Positions 15,755 through 24,329 of a stretch of 64,000 nucleotides of DNA are shown here, one piece after another (position 1 is the first letter of the stretch; the number at the start of each line of letters is the position of its first letter). A program made the position numbers and the translations under genes. Under the pieces are notes generated by a model. It was not told where the DNA came from and did no database searches. It saw nothing but the letters and a program-made list of their open reading frames with translations. The stretch comes from Fimenecus sp900545625 (GTDB taxonomy: Bacteria; Bacillota; Clostridia; Oscillospirales; Acutalibacteraceae): the NCBI GenBank assembly GCA_963931525.1, contig OZ007023.1, positions 1,240,001 through 1,304,000 of the forward strand, given 5' to 3'.

Positions 15755-15885
15755 GTTATATTTTGTTACAAATGCAAAAACGAAAAACGAATTAATGCTC
15801 TCGCATTTGTGGCACTATATAATACCGACGAGAATGAAAATTTTTGATATTTTCACGATTGTTCACAAAATGTTTACAAATCCCC
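15755..15885 (-). repeat. Duplicated promoter/leader block, copy 2
   Basis: Counterpart of 14157-14290. Here the inverted repeat is perfect over 8 bp (ACAAATGC ... GCATTTGT) and would form a stem in the leader of the 15155-15733 mRNA, or an operator. Copies are separated by about 1.6 kb in direct orientation. Confidence 0.7.
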
Positions 15886-15929
15886 TGTGATATAACAACT
15901 CGCTATCGCCTTCCTCTTAGAGAAGCGAC

Positions 15930-16541
15930 TTATGGAAGTTTATTCAATTCAAAATTTGAATTACTTGTTCGTGCATTAAGGTGATATGTTTTTATAATTT
16001 TACGTTTCGTTTTATCGTCAAGTCCGATTTTCTGTAGAGCGTTATACACAGAAGATCCACACGCCACTATGTACTGCGGGTCGAGAATTTCAATCTCACT
16101 TTTAATAAATCCTGCAAATACATCTACATATCTATCAAAGTCTTCTGATAGATTTGAACCGCCCCCGCACTTTTTCATATCCATTACCGCAATGCCATGT
16201 GGAATTTCTGTTACCCCCAGCGACTCGGCGCATGCGGTGATTCGTTTTTTATAGTTAGTAATATTACGCCTGTTTGTCTTTGTATCTTTTGGATTGTCAT
16301 ACTCGTAGGAGTACACTTTGTCATAATCTTCCCAAATACGGCGAAACCAGAAGTTTGGATTATACTCATGATCATCCTCACTATGCGGTTCTGATAATAC
16401 AAACAGAACAACGCAATTCTCATCGTCCGCTTTAATTAGTCCATCCACAGAAAAATGGCTACTGTTTTCAATATCGCTTTCCTTTTGTTTTGAATACCAC
16501 TTTTTAAATAGTTCATCAAGCTGTGCTGTTTTATTTTTCAT
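15930..16541 (-). CDS. Hypothetical protein, possibly uracil-DNA-glycosylase-like fold
   Basis: 203 aa. A central strand VVLFVLSEPHSEDD... is followed by a Pro/Trp segment (NPNFWFRRIWEDY), an AVMDMKKCGGGS loop, then ILDPQYIVACGSSVYNALQK and a late KTYHLNAR. The order of an early strand ending in a substrate loop, a PQxIVxCG strand-helix and a late His resembles UDG-superfamily proteins, but the catalytic signatures are not exact, so this is only a suggestion. It is a single-gene unit. The 290-bp stretch upstream (16542-16831) is AT-rich and shows no gene. Confidence 0.6.
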   Translation of the reverse strand: MKNKTAQLDELFKKWYSKQKESDIENSSHFSVDGLIKADDENCVVLFVLSEPHSEDDHEYNPNFWFRRIWEDYDKVYSYEYDNPKDTKTNRRNITNYKKRITACAESLGVTEIPHGIAVMDMKKCGGGSNLSEDFDRYVDVFAGFIKSEIEILDPQYIVACGSSVYNALQKIGLDDKTKRKIIKTYHLNARTSNSNFELNKLP

Positions 16542-16831
16542 AATTATAGAGCCCCTTTCACATTTTCTCCAAGTAAATTTTCCGCTTGCATTAAATCGAC
16601 TTGACTTTTAGCATTCAACTGTCATTCCTCCTCATTTTCATAAATGTCCTTTACCTCATAGCCATTCTACCATCATTGACTGTATTTTACAAGATGTAAT
16701 GGAATTTCATTTGAAAAAGAGAATCAGAAAAAGGCAATTATCTGAACTCATTTTTTCAATTTTATCTGGACTTTTTCGCTGTTTTGTGATATCTGTTTGT
16801 ATTGCCAAACGGCAGAAAGAGGTTGGGAATT

Positions 16832-17191
16832 ATGCAAAGTCATTTGAAGAAAATCGGTGCGAGAATATATCTCTATGAGAAAGATGCGCTGGTTCAAAAG
16901 GTAACCTATATTTACGAAGATGGGACGGAGAGCGAGCCTCTGCCCTGATTCATCCATCTCTGTATGGTTACAGACTCCGTCCTATTCGGAGAGGAATGTC
17001 AAATCCGATTTTTTGTCTATCCTTTCTCCTTACGTCTGTACGATACGGATGTGGACAGTTTGGAATTTATCAACGGCTCAGATCGCACCATAAGCATATC
17101 TTGTTTCGGACAAGATATGATCCTTGCCCCAGGCAAAAACGGAAGGCTCATCAACAACGGCAAAAAGCTCAGGCACAGCAACGGAAAGTAA
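16832..17191 (+). pseudogene. Degraded small gene split by an in-frame TGA
   Basis: A single plus-strand frame reads MQSHLKKIGARIYLYEKDAL ... ESEPLP, a TGA at 16946-16948, then 75 more codons from an ATG at 16964 ending LINNGKKLRHSNGK. The two halves are in the same frame and a terminator follows, so they look like one former gene of about 120 codons. The second half (SLEFINGSDRTISISCFGQD) has beta-rich character. It could also be two very small genes. No family is recognised. Confidence 0.4.
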
Positions 17192-17201
17192 AGCTGCAGA
17201 A

Positions 17202-17236
17202 AAAAGCTGACCGGGTGCGAACTCGGTCAGCTTTTC
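17202..17236 (+). terminator. Terminator after the degraded gene
   Basis: AAAGCTGACCG / CGGTCAGCTTTT stem with a 10-nt loop and a T run, 10 nt after the TAA at 17189. Confidence 0.75.
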
Positions 17237-17283
17237 TGTGGCAAACTAAATAGTATTGCCCAGTTCTCGAATAAATATACAAA

Positions 17284-18344
17284 TGTAGGTTTGTCAATGA
17301 TGTGTTACAGATTTGGGAAAGAAAAAAGAACCTGTTTTGGGGAGCGCCAATTGAGAGGACGCATGGGAAAATTATTGTATTGACGTTGGCGAACAGCGAG
17401 TTGCTTTTGGAAATCGTGAAAGGAAAAGAACTTGTGTGAGGCATAGAATTCTTCATTGTCTTTACGGTGCGAGCGTTCCACTTTCCCGTTGTGGCGCGGC
17501 GTAAAAGGGCGGATGAGCTTATGCCGGATTCCCAACTGCGCAAGGGTTTGTTCAAAGAGGGTTTTCTTGGGTGTGTTTTTGGAATTTAATCGGTTCGTAA
17601 ACTCAGTACCGTTGTCCGTCTGTATGCATTCAATCACATAGGGGAACTTTTCCACGACATGTTTGATGAATAGAGCAGAGGTGTATGTGCTGTGTTCTTC
17701 AAAGGCTTCTAAATAGCGGAACCGGCTGTATTCGTCAATAAACGTGTATTGGTAAAACTTCTTCCCTGCCGCCTCGCCGACAAGGCAGGCAGCAGGAACA
17801 AATTTCACATCAATTTGCCCGCGTTGCCCGGGATATTGCATGGGTTCATATGGCTTCGGGATATATTTAGGATTTGGCAGTTTGACCGCCATTTGCCCAC
17901 TGCGCGTCAACACACGATACAAGCCGGAGACAGAGCGTGAATATCCGCGTTGGCGCAGCTTGACCCAGAGCACGACCAAGCCGGTATTTGGATTTTGTCG
18001 ACGCATATTGCGGATCAGTTTTAATTCTTCCTCTGTGTGCTGATTAGGATGGTGATGCGGTCGGTGGGAACGATCTGCCAAGGATTCCAGCGTTCCGTCA
18101 TATCGCTTTTTCCAGCGATAGACATATTGCCGGTTTACGCGATAACGAATCGCGGCTTTTGTTACACCGTATTTTTCTGCATATTGAATCAGGGCTTGCC
18201 TAAACCGCATGGTTTGTGTTATCTTATTCATGGCGAATAGATGGATACCTGCCTTTCGGTTTTGTCTGGCAACTCTACCTTAACACAGGTCCTTTCTATT
18301 CGCTATCTTTTTCTTATTTGTCACACATCATTGTAACACCTACA
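17284..18344 (-). mobile_element. IS481-like insertion sequence (1061 bp)
   Basis: Bounded by imperfect terminal inverted repeats: the left end reads TGTAGGTTTGTCAATGATGT and the right end, reverse-complemented, TGTAGGTGTTACAATGATGT; similarity extends to about 31 bp. It holds one transposase gene on the minus strand. No target-site duplication is visible (flanks ATACAAA and GTACCGC differ). The right end interrupts a serine recombinase gene whose 5' part is missing on the left side, so a deletion next to the IS is likely. Confidence 0.85.
17305..18231 (-). CDS. IS481-family DDE transposase
   Basis: 308 aa, intact. The N-terminal helix-turn-helix (AEKYGVTKAAIRYRVNRQYV ... WKKRYDGTLESLADRSHRP) leads to an rve-type catalytic core. 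The three acidic residues are visible: D141 (GQIDVKF), D205 (QTDNGTEF) and E251 (NGKVERSH). It cuts and joins the IS ends. The length is usual for IS481. The start ATG at 18229-18231 has only a weak RBS, common for transposases. Confidence 0.92.
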   Translation of the reverse strand: MNKITQTMRFRQALIQYAEKYGVTKAAIRYRVNRQYVYRWKKRYDGTLESLADRSHRPHHHPNQHTEEELKLIRNMRRQNPNTGLVVLWVKLRQRGYSRSVSGLYRVLTRSGQMAVKLPNPKYIPKPYEPMQYPGQRGQIDVKFVPAACLVGEAAGKKFYQYTFIDEYSRFRYLEAFEEHSTYTSALFIKHVVEKFPYVIECIQTDNGTEFTNRLNSKNTPKKTLFEQTLAQLGIRHKLIRPFTPRHNGKVERSHRKDNEEFYASHKFFSFHDFQKQLAVRQRQYNNFPMRPLNWRSPKQVLFSFPNL

Positions 18345-18931
18345 GTACCGCACACTATATCCGGGAAAATGTGCTTGACCAAATTGTACTGCATAACCTC
18401 AAAACAGTAACCGCCTTTGCAAGAGAACAACCGGAAGAATTTTATGCGATGGCAACACAGAACGGTGAAGCAGAGGCGAAGAAATTCTACAAAACCGCGG
18501 AGCGTGAAAAGATACAGATTGAAAAGCGAATCAAAGAGTTAGACAACATTATTCGGTGCCTGTATGAGGACAGAGTTTGCGGACGAATCACGCCGGAACG
18601 ATATGATGTCATGGCTGGTGGATACGAACAGGAGCAAGCAGAGCTGCGACAGGAGCTAACAACTATTACCGAACACATTGGCGAAATAGATATGCGGGAG
18701 AAATGCATACAGGAATTTGTGGTCAAGGCAAAAGAGTATATTGAGATGCCCAAGCTGACACCCGAACTGCTGCGGGTATTTATCCGCAGGATTGAGGTAT
18801 ACGAGAAACCGGAAAAGTATTCCCGCACTTGTGGAAACCCAATTGTTATTCACTATGCATTCCAGTTACCCGAGCAGAACGGTATGCCCGCTATTGAAGT
18901 CCTCGCACGTCCCACAGCAATGACTGCTTAA
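18345..18931 (+). pseudogene. C-terminal stump of a large serine recombinase
   Basis: From the IS edge the frame reads TAHYIRENVLDQIVLHNLKT..., which is the end of the recombinase zinc-ribbon region (typical xxHYIRE). A long coiled coil (AEREKIQIEKRIKELDNIIR ... EQEQAELRQELTTITEHI) and a DUF4368-type C-terminus (LTPELLRVFIRRIEVYEKPE) follow. Tn4451/Tn1549-type integrases have this layout and about 500-550 aa; the catalytic resolvase domain is absent here. About 195 codons remain. It marks a decayed integrative element. An in-frame GTG at 18371 could allow a stub protein. Confidence 0.85.
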
Positions 18932-18937
18932 AAAGCA

Positions 18938-18967
18938 GTACCCGGAAAGCAGAATGCTTTCCGGGTA
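18938..18967 (+). terminator. Strong hairpin after the recombinase stump
   Basis: Perfect 13-bp stem GTACCCGGAAAGC / GCTTTCCGGGTAC with a 4-5 nt loop, 6 nt after the TAA. The T tract is poor, so it may be a terminator or part of the element's end. Confidence 0.55.
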
Positions 18968-19054
18968 CATACTACATACATTCTCCGTTAACGATATCTC
19001 GCGAAAGCGGCAGGGATTTTTTTGTAGATTTTGTCAAGATTTTCACAAAAACAG

Positions 19055-19083
19055 TTGCCTTTTTTCGTAGGATATTGTAAAAT
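19055..19083 (+). promoter_or_regulatory. Sigma-A promoter of the glycan-hydrolase cluster
   Basis: TTGCCT (19055-19060), 17-bp spacer, TAAAAT (19078-19083), 43 nt before the first gene; the next terminator in this direction is at 26743. Confidence 0.7.
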
Positions 19084-19125
19084 ATAAACTCTGAAAGATT
19101 CTTGAAATGTCAGGGGGGCGCAGGC

Positions 19126-19635
19126 ATGCTTCGCTTGTATATGGGCGACGGCGCCGGCAAGACGACCGCTGCGGCGGGGCTTGCGCTACGCGCGGCATCC
19201 CACGGCAAGCGTGTGCGCGTGCTTCAACTGTTAAAGCCCGCGATCTCGCCGGAGTTTGCGGCGCTGCAAGATAAGTTCGGCGTGCCGGTGACACTTGCAC
19301 ACCCGAATATGCCGTTTTTCTTTCAACTCGACAAAGCCGGGCAAGCGGATTACACCGCCCGCACGGCGCGAATCGTCCCGCAGTTCTTCACGCCGCAGGC
19401 AGGGGATTTTCTGCTGATTGCCGACGAAATGGGCGGCACGCTTCAAAACGGCATGTTCGAGGAAGGTGCGCTTCTAAAGCTTTTGCAGGCGCTGCCCGAA
19501 TCTGTGCATGTCGCTCTGACGGGACGGGATTTCCCCGCCGGCGTCCTTGCTGCGGCAGACCTGATTTTGGAAATCCAAAATCGTCGCCATCCGTATGACC
19601 GCGGCGTTGCTGCTGTAGAAGGGCTTGAATTCTAA
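19126..19635 (+). CDS. CobO/BtuR-type corrinoid adenosyltransferase-like protein
   Basis: 169 aa from the ATG at 19126 (GGGGGG before it). The P-loop GDGAGKTT at residues 7-14 and a second nucleotide-binding strand (DFLLIADEMGG, in place of the usual DEI/L) fit the CobO family, which moves the adenosyl group of ATP to cob(I)alamin. The C-terminus has LTGRDFPAGVLAAADLILEI as expected. It is a little shorter than CobO enzymes of about 190 aa. The context with glycan enzymes is unusual; a general P-loop role cannot be excluded. Confidence 0.75.
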   Translation: MLRLYMGDGAGKTTAAAGLALRAASHGKRVRVLQLLKPAISPEFAALQDKFGVPVTLAHPNMPFFFQLDKAGQADYTARTARIVPQFFTPQAGDFLLIADEMGGTLQNGMFEEGALLKLLQALPESVHVALTGRDFPAGVLAAADLILEIQNRRHPYDRGVAAVEGLEF

Positions 19636-19644
19636 GGAGGGCTT

Positions 19645-20106
19645 ATGTCAAAATATACCGACCGCTCAGTCGAGCTTTTCAAATCCGGCTTCAACTGTGC
19701 ACAATCCGTGTTTGCCGCATTTTGTGATAAGGTCGGCATGCCGGAAGAAACCGCCCTGCGCGTGTCGGCGGGCTTAGGCGGCGGCGTAGGCAGGATGCGG
19801 GAAGTCTGCGGCGCACTTTGCGGCGCGGCAATGCTCGCGGGAATGCTTTACGGCGCGACCGAAGGATCGGACAGCGAAGCAAAGGCTTACACATATAAAA
19901 AGGTGCAGGAGATCGCTGCCGAGTTCAGAAAAACCAATCCGTCCATCATCTGCCGCGAGCTTTTGGGGCTTCCGCCTGATTCACCGCTTGAAAGTGCGCC
20001 CGAAGCACGCACGGTAAGCTATTACCAGAACCGCCCGTGTCTGCATATCATTGAAAGCGCGGCGCGTGCGGCGGAAAAAATCTTGTTTTCTCAGGAGGAT
20101 ACATAA
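19645..20106 (+). CDS. C_GCAxxG_C_C family redox-type protein
   Basis: 153 aa, GGAGG before the ATG. It shows the family's spaced Cys pattern: FNCAQSVFAAFC near the N-terminus, then GLGGGVGRMREVCGALCGAA, then single Cys at IICRELLG and RPCLHI. These conserved cysteines may bind an Fe-S cluster or form redox disulfides; no activity is established for the family. It follows the adenosyltransferase-like gene by 9 nt and its stop overlaps the start of the alpha-galactosidase-like gene (TAATG), so it belongs to the operon. Confidence 0.85.
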   Translation: MSKYTDRSVELFKSGFNCAQSVFAAFCDKVGMPEETALRVSAGLGGGVGRMREVCGALCGAAMLAGMLYGATEGSDSEAKAYTYKKVQEIAAEFRKTNPSIICRELLGLPPDSPLESAPEARTVSYYQNRPCLHIIESAARAAEKILFSQEDT

Positions 20107-22817
20107 TGGAATTTCCGAACAGACCGTTCATTACAGTGGATAATGGGCTGTTCGCCATCGGCAACAGACATATTGTGCGTGTCTTTTCGGTGTCCGATAA
20201 ACAGACGTTCCGCACCGAATATATCCGCAACCGCCGAATCGAGGGCGGATTGGATCTGGTGTTCCAGCCCTGCTCGGAGGAATTTGTCCTGCGCGTATAC
20301 ACCGCAAAAAAGAAGATCGCCGCGCTCAAATGCTCGGCGCTTCGTGTGGCGGATATTTTGACGAACGAAGAGGGCGACACCAAGCGTTTGGAAGTCCGCT
20401 TTGCGCCGCTGCACGCACTGGGCGTCGGCTATGCGGTCACCTTGACGTATGAGATCACGGGCGATAAGCCTTATATGTATAAGACGCTGCGCTTTTCCTC
20501 GACGGACGACGACGTGCGCGTGGATACCATTGATACGGAGCTCATTTCTCTGCCGCGTGAAATGGAGCAAAAGTGGAGCCGCCCGAATATGAAGAAGGCG
20601 TTTTTGCAGCCGTTCCACGCCGCGCTCGGGCAGCCGATCTATTTGAACGGTCTGTTCACGGGCAGCGAGTTCCCCGCGACGGACAACAATATTGAGGATG
20701 GCTACGCACATGTGCGTTATTACAGCGGGAAGTCCTTTTATGACCTTGCCGGCGGCAAGACCGAATATACCACGTGGAAAACCGTGTTCGGCGCGGCGCG
20801 CAGCACGCAGCCCGAGGTCGTACGTGCGGATTTCCTCTCGTATATCGATGACATTGCGCGACCCGTGGATCTGCGCGTGCAGTACAATTCGTGGTTCGAC
20901 CATATGCTGGACATTGACCGCGACAACATCCGGCATTCCTTTATGGAGATCGAAAAGGGCTTGACGCAAAACGGCGTGCCGCCCGTGGATTCCTATGTTG
21001 TGGATGACGGCTGGGTGGACTACGACAAGGATTTTTGGGGCTTCAACGAAAAATTCCCCAACGAGCTTTACGAGGGCGCCGCATTAGCCGAGAGCTTCGG
21101 CTCGCATTTCGGGCTTTGGCTGGGGCCGCGCGGCGGGTACAACAGTAAAACGCCGGGCTTCGGCAAGCGTATGCAGCGCGCGGGCAAGGGTGGCTACAAC
21201 CGCCGCAGCCGCGACGTGTGCACCGCCGACCACCGCTACCACAAAAATATCACGGCGCTGTTTTTGGATTATATGGAGCGTTTCGACATCAACTATTGGA
21301 AGCTCGACGGCTTTATGCTGAAGCCCTGCCGTTCCAAGCACCATGGGCACCCCACGGGCGGATACGAGGGGATGTATGCGTTTACCGACCACTGGGAAAA
21401 TTGGATCCGAATTTTCCAAACCATGCGTGCTGCGCGTGCAGAAAAGGGCAAGGCTTTGTGGCTCAACCAGACGAGCTACAGCAACGCAAGCCCGTGGCAC
21501 CTGCAATTCTGCGAAAGCCTTTGGATGCAAAACAGTGATGACGTCGGCTTTTTAGATAAGACCGACAGCGGCGAGCCGATGGGCGGTGCGGATTACGACC
21601 GCATGCTGTCCTACCGCGACGCAAAATATTTTGATTTCCACAAAACGCGCGCTTACCAATTCCCTGCGGCGCATATGTATAACCATGACCCCATTTACGG
21701 CAACACCGCGAAGGTGCAGATGACCGATGGGGAATTCCGTAAATACCTGTATATGCTCGCTTCCCGCGGTACGGCGTTTTGGGAGCTTTACTACAGCTAC
21801 AATCTTTTCTCCCCCGAAAAGTGGCAGATCAATGCCGACGTTTTGCGCTTTTTGCGGGAAAAATTCCATATCCTGCGCCATGCCCAGCTCATCGGCGAAA
21901 GCCCCAAAACGGGTTCTGTGTATGGGTACAGCGCGTGGGACGGCGAAGAGGGCATCGTAACGCTGCGCAATCCTTTGAATCGTGTGCAGAGCTTTTCCGT
22001 TACGCTGGATCGCCAAATCGGTGTGGGCGAGGAAGCGCGCGATATGGCCTGTGTCGTCTGGCTGCCGTACAGCCCCGAACCTATGAAGCGGGTTTGGCAA
22101 TACGGTGACACGCTGCAGGTGGAGCTGCAGCCGCACGCGGTGCGTCTGCTTTGCTTCGGCAAGCCGGAAACGACGGCGCCCGTCCTCCGGCGTGCGCGCA
22201 TGACAGATCAAAACACCGTGCGCCTGACCTTCGACAAGCGCATCGTGCTGTATGCCCAAAGCATTGCCGTGAACGGCGAGGTCTGCGAAGCACGGCTGTT
22301 GTCCGATTACAGCGAAGCGGAGGTGCAGCTTGGTACTCCGGCAGCGGAAGGCGAAACGCTGACCGTATCTTACAGCGTCAGCGACGTTTGGGGCAATCAA
22401 GCGCAGGCGGATTGTGCCGTAACATGGTACCCGGACGGCAAGCTGCCGGGGGTGTTCTCCGGTGAAGGGGATTTCACGCTGCATATGCGGCTGGAAAACG
22501 CCCCGCGCGACGGTGTGCTGCTCACGCTCGGCCAGGACTTCACGGTGACGGTTTCCAACGGCTGCCCCGTCGCTGAGTGCATGGGTGTAAAGGCTAAAGC
22601 GCACGACGCAGTGCACGAGCGGCGTTTCGCACGCTTGGACGTGGTGCGTGAGCCGAACGGCGTTTTGAAGATCTATGTGGACGGTGCGCTTTCCGGCGGC
22701 GCCTATGACCCGCAGCATAAAGCGGAGGCACTGCCTGCCGCAACGCTTCAGGCGCATGAGTCTGTCAAAGAATATGTCTTTTTTGATCATGCCCGGCCGT
22801 TTGATGCGCTGCGTTGA
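20106..22817 (+). CDS. Alpha-galactosidase-like glycoside hydrolase (clan GH-D)
   Basis: 903 aa, no signal peptide, so probably cytoplasmic. Residues about 230-560 form the (beta/alpha)8 barrel: DDGW at 300-303, WLGPRGGY, then YWKLDGF with D401 as candidate nucleophile (K-x-D motif of clan D), and a following NQTSYSNASPWHLQF segment. An N-terminal beta domain precedes, and beta-sandwich segments follow from about 640 (TAPVLRRARM...; a lamin/Ig-like part). It is closest in pattern to GH36-type enzymes but the family number is not certain. It is flanked by a sulfatase and a GH31 enzyme, suggesting stepwise removal of alpha-linked sugars from a sulfated glycan. Confidence 0.8.
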   Translation: MEFPNRPFITVDNGLFAIGNRHIVRVFSVSDKQTFRTEYIRNRRIEGGLDLVFQPCSEEFVLRVYTAKKKIAALKCSALRVADILTNEEGDTKRLEVRFAPLHALGVGYAVTLTYEITGDKPYMYKTLRFSSTDDDVRVDTIDTELISLPREMEQKWSRPNMKKAFLQPFHAALGQPIYLNGLFTGSEFPATDNNIEDGYAHVRYYSGKSFYDLAGGKTEYTTWKTVFGAARSTQPEVVRADFLSYIDDIARPVDLRVQYNSWFDHMLDIDRDNIRHSFMEIEKGLTQNGVPPVDSYVVDDGWVDYDKDFWGFNEKFPNELYEGAALAESFGSHFGLWLGPRGGYNSKTPGFGKRMQRAGKGGYNRRSRDVCTADHRYHKNITALFLDYMERFDINYWKLDGFMLKPCRSKHHGHPTGGYEGMYAFTDHWENWIRIFQTMRAARAEKGKALWLNQTSYSNASPWHLQFCESLWMQNSDDVGFLDKTDSGEPMGGADYDRMLSYRDAKYFDFHKTRAYQFPAAHMYNHDPIYGNTAKVQMTDGEFRKYLYMLASRGTAFWELYYSYNLFSPEKWQINADVLRFLREKFHILRHAQLIGESPKTGSVYGYSAWDGEEGIVTLRNPLNRVQSFSVTLDRQIGVGEEARDMACVVWLPYSPEPMKRVWQYGDTLQVELQPHAVRLLCFGKPETTAPVLRRARMTDQNTVRLTFDKRIVLYAQSIAVNGEVCEARLLSDYSEAEVQLGTPAAEGETLTVSYSVSDVWGNQAQADCAVTWYPDGKLPGVFSGEGDFTLHMRLENAPRDGVLLTLGQDFTVTVSNGCPVAECMGVKAKAHDAVHERRFARLDVVREPNGVLKIYVDGALSGGAYDPQHKAEALPAATLQAHESVKEYVFFDHARPFDALR

Positions 22818-22837
22818 TACACAAGGAGGATCCGGCG

Positions 22838-24313
22838 TTGAAACAGGTCGTTTTGATGATGGTGGATACCCAGCGCAAGGATATGGTCGGCTGCTATGAC
22901 AAAGCGGCCCCGCCCACGCCGCATCTAAATGCGCTTGCTGAAAACAGCCTGCGTTTTGAAAACGCCTTTACCTGCCAGCCGGTTTGCGGTCCCGCACGCT
23001 CGGCGCTGTTTACGGGGCTTTATCCGCATACCAACGGGATGGAGGCAAACAGTATGCCGCTGCGCAGCGGTATTCCGCACATTGGGCAGCTGCTCTCCCA
23101 AAGCGGGATTGCGTGCGGCTACATCGGCAAATGGCATTTGGACGGCGGCGACTATTTCGGCTACGGCAAATGTCCCGACGGGTTTGACAAACGGTATTGG
23201 TACGATATGCGCAACTTCCTTGACGAATTGCCGGATGACCGCGCACGCCGGAAGAGCCGTCAAAATATGAACGGCCGCCGGGATGACCCGAAAGAGGAGG
23301 ATACTTTTGCGCACCGCTGCTGCGATCGGGCGATCCGCTTTTTGGAGGAGCACCGCGACCGCGATTTCTTCCTGACCGTCTCTTTGGATGAACCGCACGA
23401 CCCAAGCGTTTGTCCGCGGCGCTTCTTCCGTGCGCTTCGACGCTACCGCTTCCGTCTGAAACGCAATCCGAATGTACGCGCAAGTCTGAAATATAAGCCC
23501 GTGCACCAGCAGATCTGGCGTGAAAAATACGGAAATATGCCGTTTTTCTGGTTCCGGCATATTGAGCGCGCCATGTTTGCCTGCAATTCCTTTTGTGATT
23601 ACGAGCTTGGCCGCGTGCTTGATAAGATCGATGCGCTCGGCATACAGCCCATGATCATTTACACGGCCGACCACGGCGACATGTTTTTTTCTCACGGGCT
23701 TTTGGGTAAGGGCTGCGTGATGTATAACGAAATTACCAACATCCCGCTGCTGATTTCCGGCGGAGATTTTCCGAAGGGCGTCAGCCAAACGCCTGTGTCG
23801 CACATCGATATGGTGCCCACGGTTTTGCAGTATTTTGGGGTGCAAAAGCCGAAAGCGCTTACGGGCGAGGCTCTGCAAACCGTCGATTTGCAAACGCCGA
23901 GGCGCGATGTGCATATCGAGTACACGCGCTATGAGGTGGATCACGACAGCTTTATGGGCTTTCAGCCGATCCGTTGTATTTTTGACGGACGGTACAAGCT
24001 GGTGATCAATCTGATGACCACAGACGAGCTTTACGACCTGGAGACCGATCCTTTTGAAATGACCAACCTGATCCACAGCACGCAGCACGCCGCAATCCGC
24101 AATGCACTGCACGATCGTCTGCTCGATCATATGAATCACACGCGTGATCTCTACCGCGGGTATTACTGGGCCTGCCGTCCTTGGCGTAAGGACAAAACGG
24201 CGAGCTTTGACGATACGGGCTTTATCCGCCAAAAGGCCGAGGATGATTTTGTGCAGCTGGATTACAGCACGGGGCTTCCCATGCAGTCGGCGGAACGCAG
24301 GCGTGAGGGTTAA
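22838..24313 (+). CDS. Cys-type sulfatase
   Basis: 491 aa from the TTG at 22838, which has AGGAGG 8 nt upstream. The sulfatase signature C50-G-P-A-R54 (TCQPVCGPARSALFTG) supplies the Cys that an anaerobic radical-SAM maturase converts to formylglycine. D10 of MMVDTQRKD and the later YTADHGDMFFSHG contribute calcium and substrate ligands. The C-terminal block (RYKLVINLMTTDELYDLETD) is typical of family S1. No signal peptide, so it should act in the cytoplasm on imported oligosaccharide. No maturase gene lies in this window. Confidence 0.9.
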   Translation: MKQVVLMMVDTQRKDMVGCYDKAAPPTPHLNALAENSLRFENAFTCQPVCGPARSALFTGLYPHTNGMEANSMPLRSGIPHIGQLLSQSGIACGYIGKWHLDGGDYFGYGKCPDGFDKRYWYDMRNFLDELPDDRARRKSRQNMNGRRDDPKEEDTFAHRCCDRAIRFLEEHRDRDFFLTVSLDEPHDPSVCPRRFFRALRRYRFRLKRNPNVRASLKYKPVHQQIWREKYGNMPFFWFRHIERAMFACNSFCDYELGRVLDKIDALGIQPMIIYTADHGDMFFSHGLLGKGCVMYNEITNIPLLISGGDFPKGVSQTPVSHIDMVPTVLQYFGVQKPKALTGEALQTVDLQTPRRDVHIEYTRYEVDHDSFMGFQPIRCIFDGRYKLVINLMTTDELYDLETDPFEMTNLIHSTQHAAIRNALHDRLLDHMNHTRDLYRGYYWACRPWRKDKTASFDDTGFIRQKAEDDFVQLDYSTGLPMQSAERRREG

Positions 24314-24329
24314 GGAAAGAGGAATACAT

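Noticed and set aside
16964..17253. Alternative frame 16996-17253
   Set aside because: Runs into the terminator hairpin and has basic low-complexity composition; frame 16832-17191 is more protein-like.
21552..22790. Minus-strand 412-aa ORF opposite the clan-D hydrolase (and similar long antisense ORFs at 22925-24472 and 25482-26522)
   Set aside because: High-G+C genes give long antisense frames; no RBS or motifs, and the plus frames have clear catalytic residues.
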